From: Singulisphaera sp. GP187
Lineage (GTDB): Bacteria > Planctomycetota > Planctomycetia > Gemmatales > Gemmataceae
Direction: 5' to 3'
NCBI GenBank assembly: GCA_945905925.1
Contig: CAMDQN010000072.1
Span: forward strand, 1 to 32,577
DNA length: 32,577 nt
The notes beneath the pieces were generated by a model, which did no database searches, had not been told where the DNA came from, and saw only the letters and a list, made by a program, of their open reading frames with translations. The first letter of the stretch is position 1; each line of letters starts with the position of its first letter. Shown one piece after another: positions 31,361 through 32,577 of the stretch. The position numbers and the translations under genes are program-made.

Positions 31361-32473
31361 TCAGTCGATGGTCACGACCTGGCCATCGTCGGCTCCGGCG
31401 AGGAACTTCAAGGTGACTGCCGGGATCGAGTCGCGGAGGAACTTGACCGAGCCGTCGGCGAATACTGCGTTGCATCCACCGCTGTGGAAGCCGAACGGCT
31501 CGTCGTTCGGGCCGCAGTTGTTCAAACTCCACAGGCAGGTGCTCGGACCACCGATCGGGCTCGCGTTGTTGTTGATTCGGGCCTGACCGGCCCCGCCGGT
31601 CTGACCGTTCGGGCCGGAAATACCGTTGGTCGCGGCGTCCGCGTCGGCCCACGCGAACACGCGGCGGGCATTGGTCGCAGGCGTGGCCATGGGGTTCGCG
31701 GGGGTGTTCATGGCCGACAGACGCCCGTTGCTGGCGTTGGCGCCGAAAAGGCCGACGGTTGGGGCCGCACGGCCAGCGTCTTCGATCAGCAGGATAGTGT
31801 TCGAGGATCCGTCGGTGATCCCGATGATGGTTCGCCCTTCACAGGTCATTGCCCCGTAGACGCGGTCGCCGGTACCGCCACGGGTGCCCACCGCGCCGGC
31901 GTTGCCAGCGTCATCGTTCACGTTGGAGACGATATCACTCAAGGCGACGGCCATGTAGTCGATCCCGCCGAGCTGGTGTGTTGGGTCGCGGGCTTCGTTG
32001 GCGATCGGTGTACTCGGGCAAACGTAGGTCTTGATCTTCGTCTTGGCAGCCACCATGCCGTTCGGGTGGCCGGAGTCGTCGTAGGCTCGGCCGCGTGAAG
32101 CGTTCGGGTGCAGGCTGGCGTTCCGGTAGTTGGTATCAGCGTAGTGGTTGTAATTGGTGTCGAAAAGCGCGAACACGGCCCCCTGCTCGATGTAAGGCAG
32201 GATCAGCACAGACCACCCGTGGACGGTGTACGTCACCGACCCAGCGTTCGACTCGCACTGGCCGACCGACGGCGTCTTGCCGTACGCACTTTCGTACGCG
32301 TGGATGCCTAACCCCATTTGCTTGAGGTTGTTGGTACAGGTCATGCGGGACGCAGCCTCGCGCACCTTCTGCACGGCCGGCAGCAACAAGCCGATCAGAA
32401 TGGCGATGATCGCGATCACCACCAGCAACTCGATCAGTGTGAACGCCGACCTACGACCCGTAGGACGAGTCAT
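31361..32473 (-). CDS. DUF1559 pseudopilin-like protein
   Basis: Starting at ATG 32473 (GAGGG about six bases upstream) the protein has 370 residues. It opens with a type IV pilin-like leader, [29 protein letters not shown] basic stretch precedes the cleavage point, then a hydrophobic helix with Glu at +5. The residue before the cut is Ala, where Gly is usual. A DUF1559 domain follows, with [29 protein letters not shown] and the C-terminal [17 protein letters not shown] end motif. Such proteins are present in large numbers in planctomycetes; export by a type II or type IV pilus-like system is inferred and the role is unknown. The frame is open upstream to 32536, but the leader fixes the start. 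Confidence 0.93.
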   Translation of the reverse strand: MTRPTGRRSAFTLIELLVVIAIIAILIGLLLPAVQKVREAASRMTCTNNLKQMGLGIHAYESAYGKTPSVGQCESNAGSVTYTVHGWSVLILPYIEQGAVFALFDTNYNHYADTNYRNASLHPNASRGRAYDDSGHPNGMVAAKTKIKTYVCPSTPIANEARDPTHQLGGIDYMAVALSDIVSNVNDDAGNAGAVGTRGGTGDRVYGAMTCEGRTIIGITDGSSNTILLIEDAGRAAPTVGLFGANASNGRLSAMNTPANPMATPATNARRVFAWADADAATNGISGPNGQTGGAGQARINNNASPIGGPSTCLWSLNNCGPNDEPFGFHSGGCNAVFADGSVKFLRDSIPAVTLKFLAGADDGQVVTID

Positions 32474-32577
32474 GTTTGACCCTCGAAGTAAGGAAAAAGA
32501 GAATAGCCAACTGTTGGGATGAGCCGGGCAGCTCATTGCAGCGTGCTAACAGCAGTAACTTAATCGATGGATCGGAA

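Overview
The window is high-GC bacterial chromosomal DNA, most likely from a planctomycete of the Gemmata type. The pointers are a DUF1559 pseudopilin-like gene paired with a small lipoprotein gene, a secreted formylglycine-type sulfatase, a short secretin-like exported protein, a very large multi-spanning protein of unknown family, and abundant intergenic palindromes. No rRNA, tRNA or CRISPR array was seen.

Layout. 1-160: 3' end of an IS5-type (DDE_Tnp_4-like) transposase. 265-1818 (+): exported sulfatase. 1915-5385 (-): 1156-residue membrane protein of unknown function, with two palindromes upstream. 5626-22656 (-): a complete respiratory complex I operon in the order nuoA-B-C-D-[S1-domain gene]-E-F-[lipoprotein]-G-H-I-J-K-L-M-N. 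A sigma70-like promoter and a perfect palindrome lie in front of nuoA. 22812-23804 (+): divergent secretin-like exported protein. 23828-30826 (-): argJ, two tandem ABC ATPase/permease pairs, a cytidylate-kinase-like gene and purine nucleoside phosphorylase. 30906-32473 (-): DUF1559 protein followed by a small lipoprotein.

How the genes work together. The 14 Nuo proteins form the NADH:quinone oxidoreductase: E/F/G take electrons from NADH, B/C/D/I pass them to quinone, and A/H/J/K/L/M/N pump ions. All cysteine motifs for N1a, N1b, N2, N3, N4, N5, N6a/b and N7 are visible. Two non-canonical genes sit inside the operon: an S1-domain gene that looks frameshifted, and a lipoprotein gene. NuoJ has an insert of about 185 soluble residues. 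The ABC genes probably form one or two ABC-2 type exporters.

The most striking feature is the spacer DNA. Nearly every operon junction that is not overlapping or tightly packed holds a palindromic or period-7 repeat. At least two families recur in the window. One, with core GCGGGGGGCGTAAGCCCC, supplies the stop codons of two unrelated genes (nuoG and the phosphorylase) and overlaps the 5' end of a third (the second ABC ATPase). The other is built of 7-8 bp AAGTC units arranged as inverted arrays. All four junctions from argJ through the ABC genes carry period-7 arrays with different unit sequences. No gene-free stretch exceeds 300 bases; the longest (5386-5625) holds three small palindromes and nothing else I can identify.
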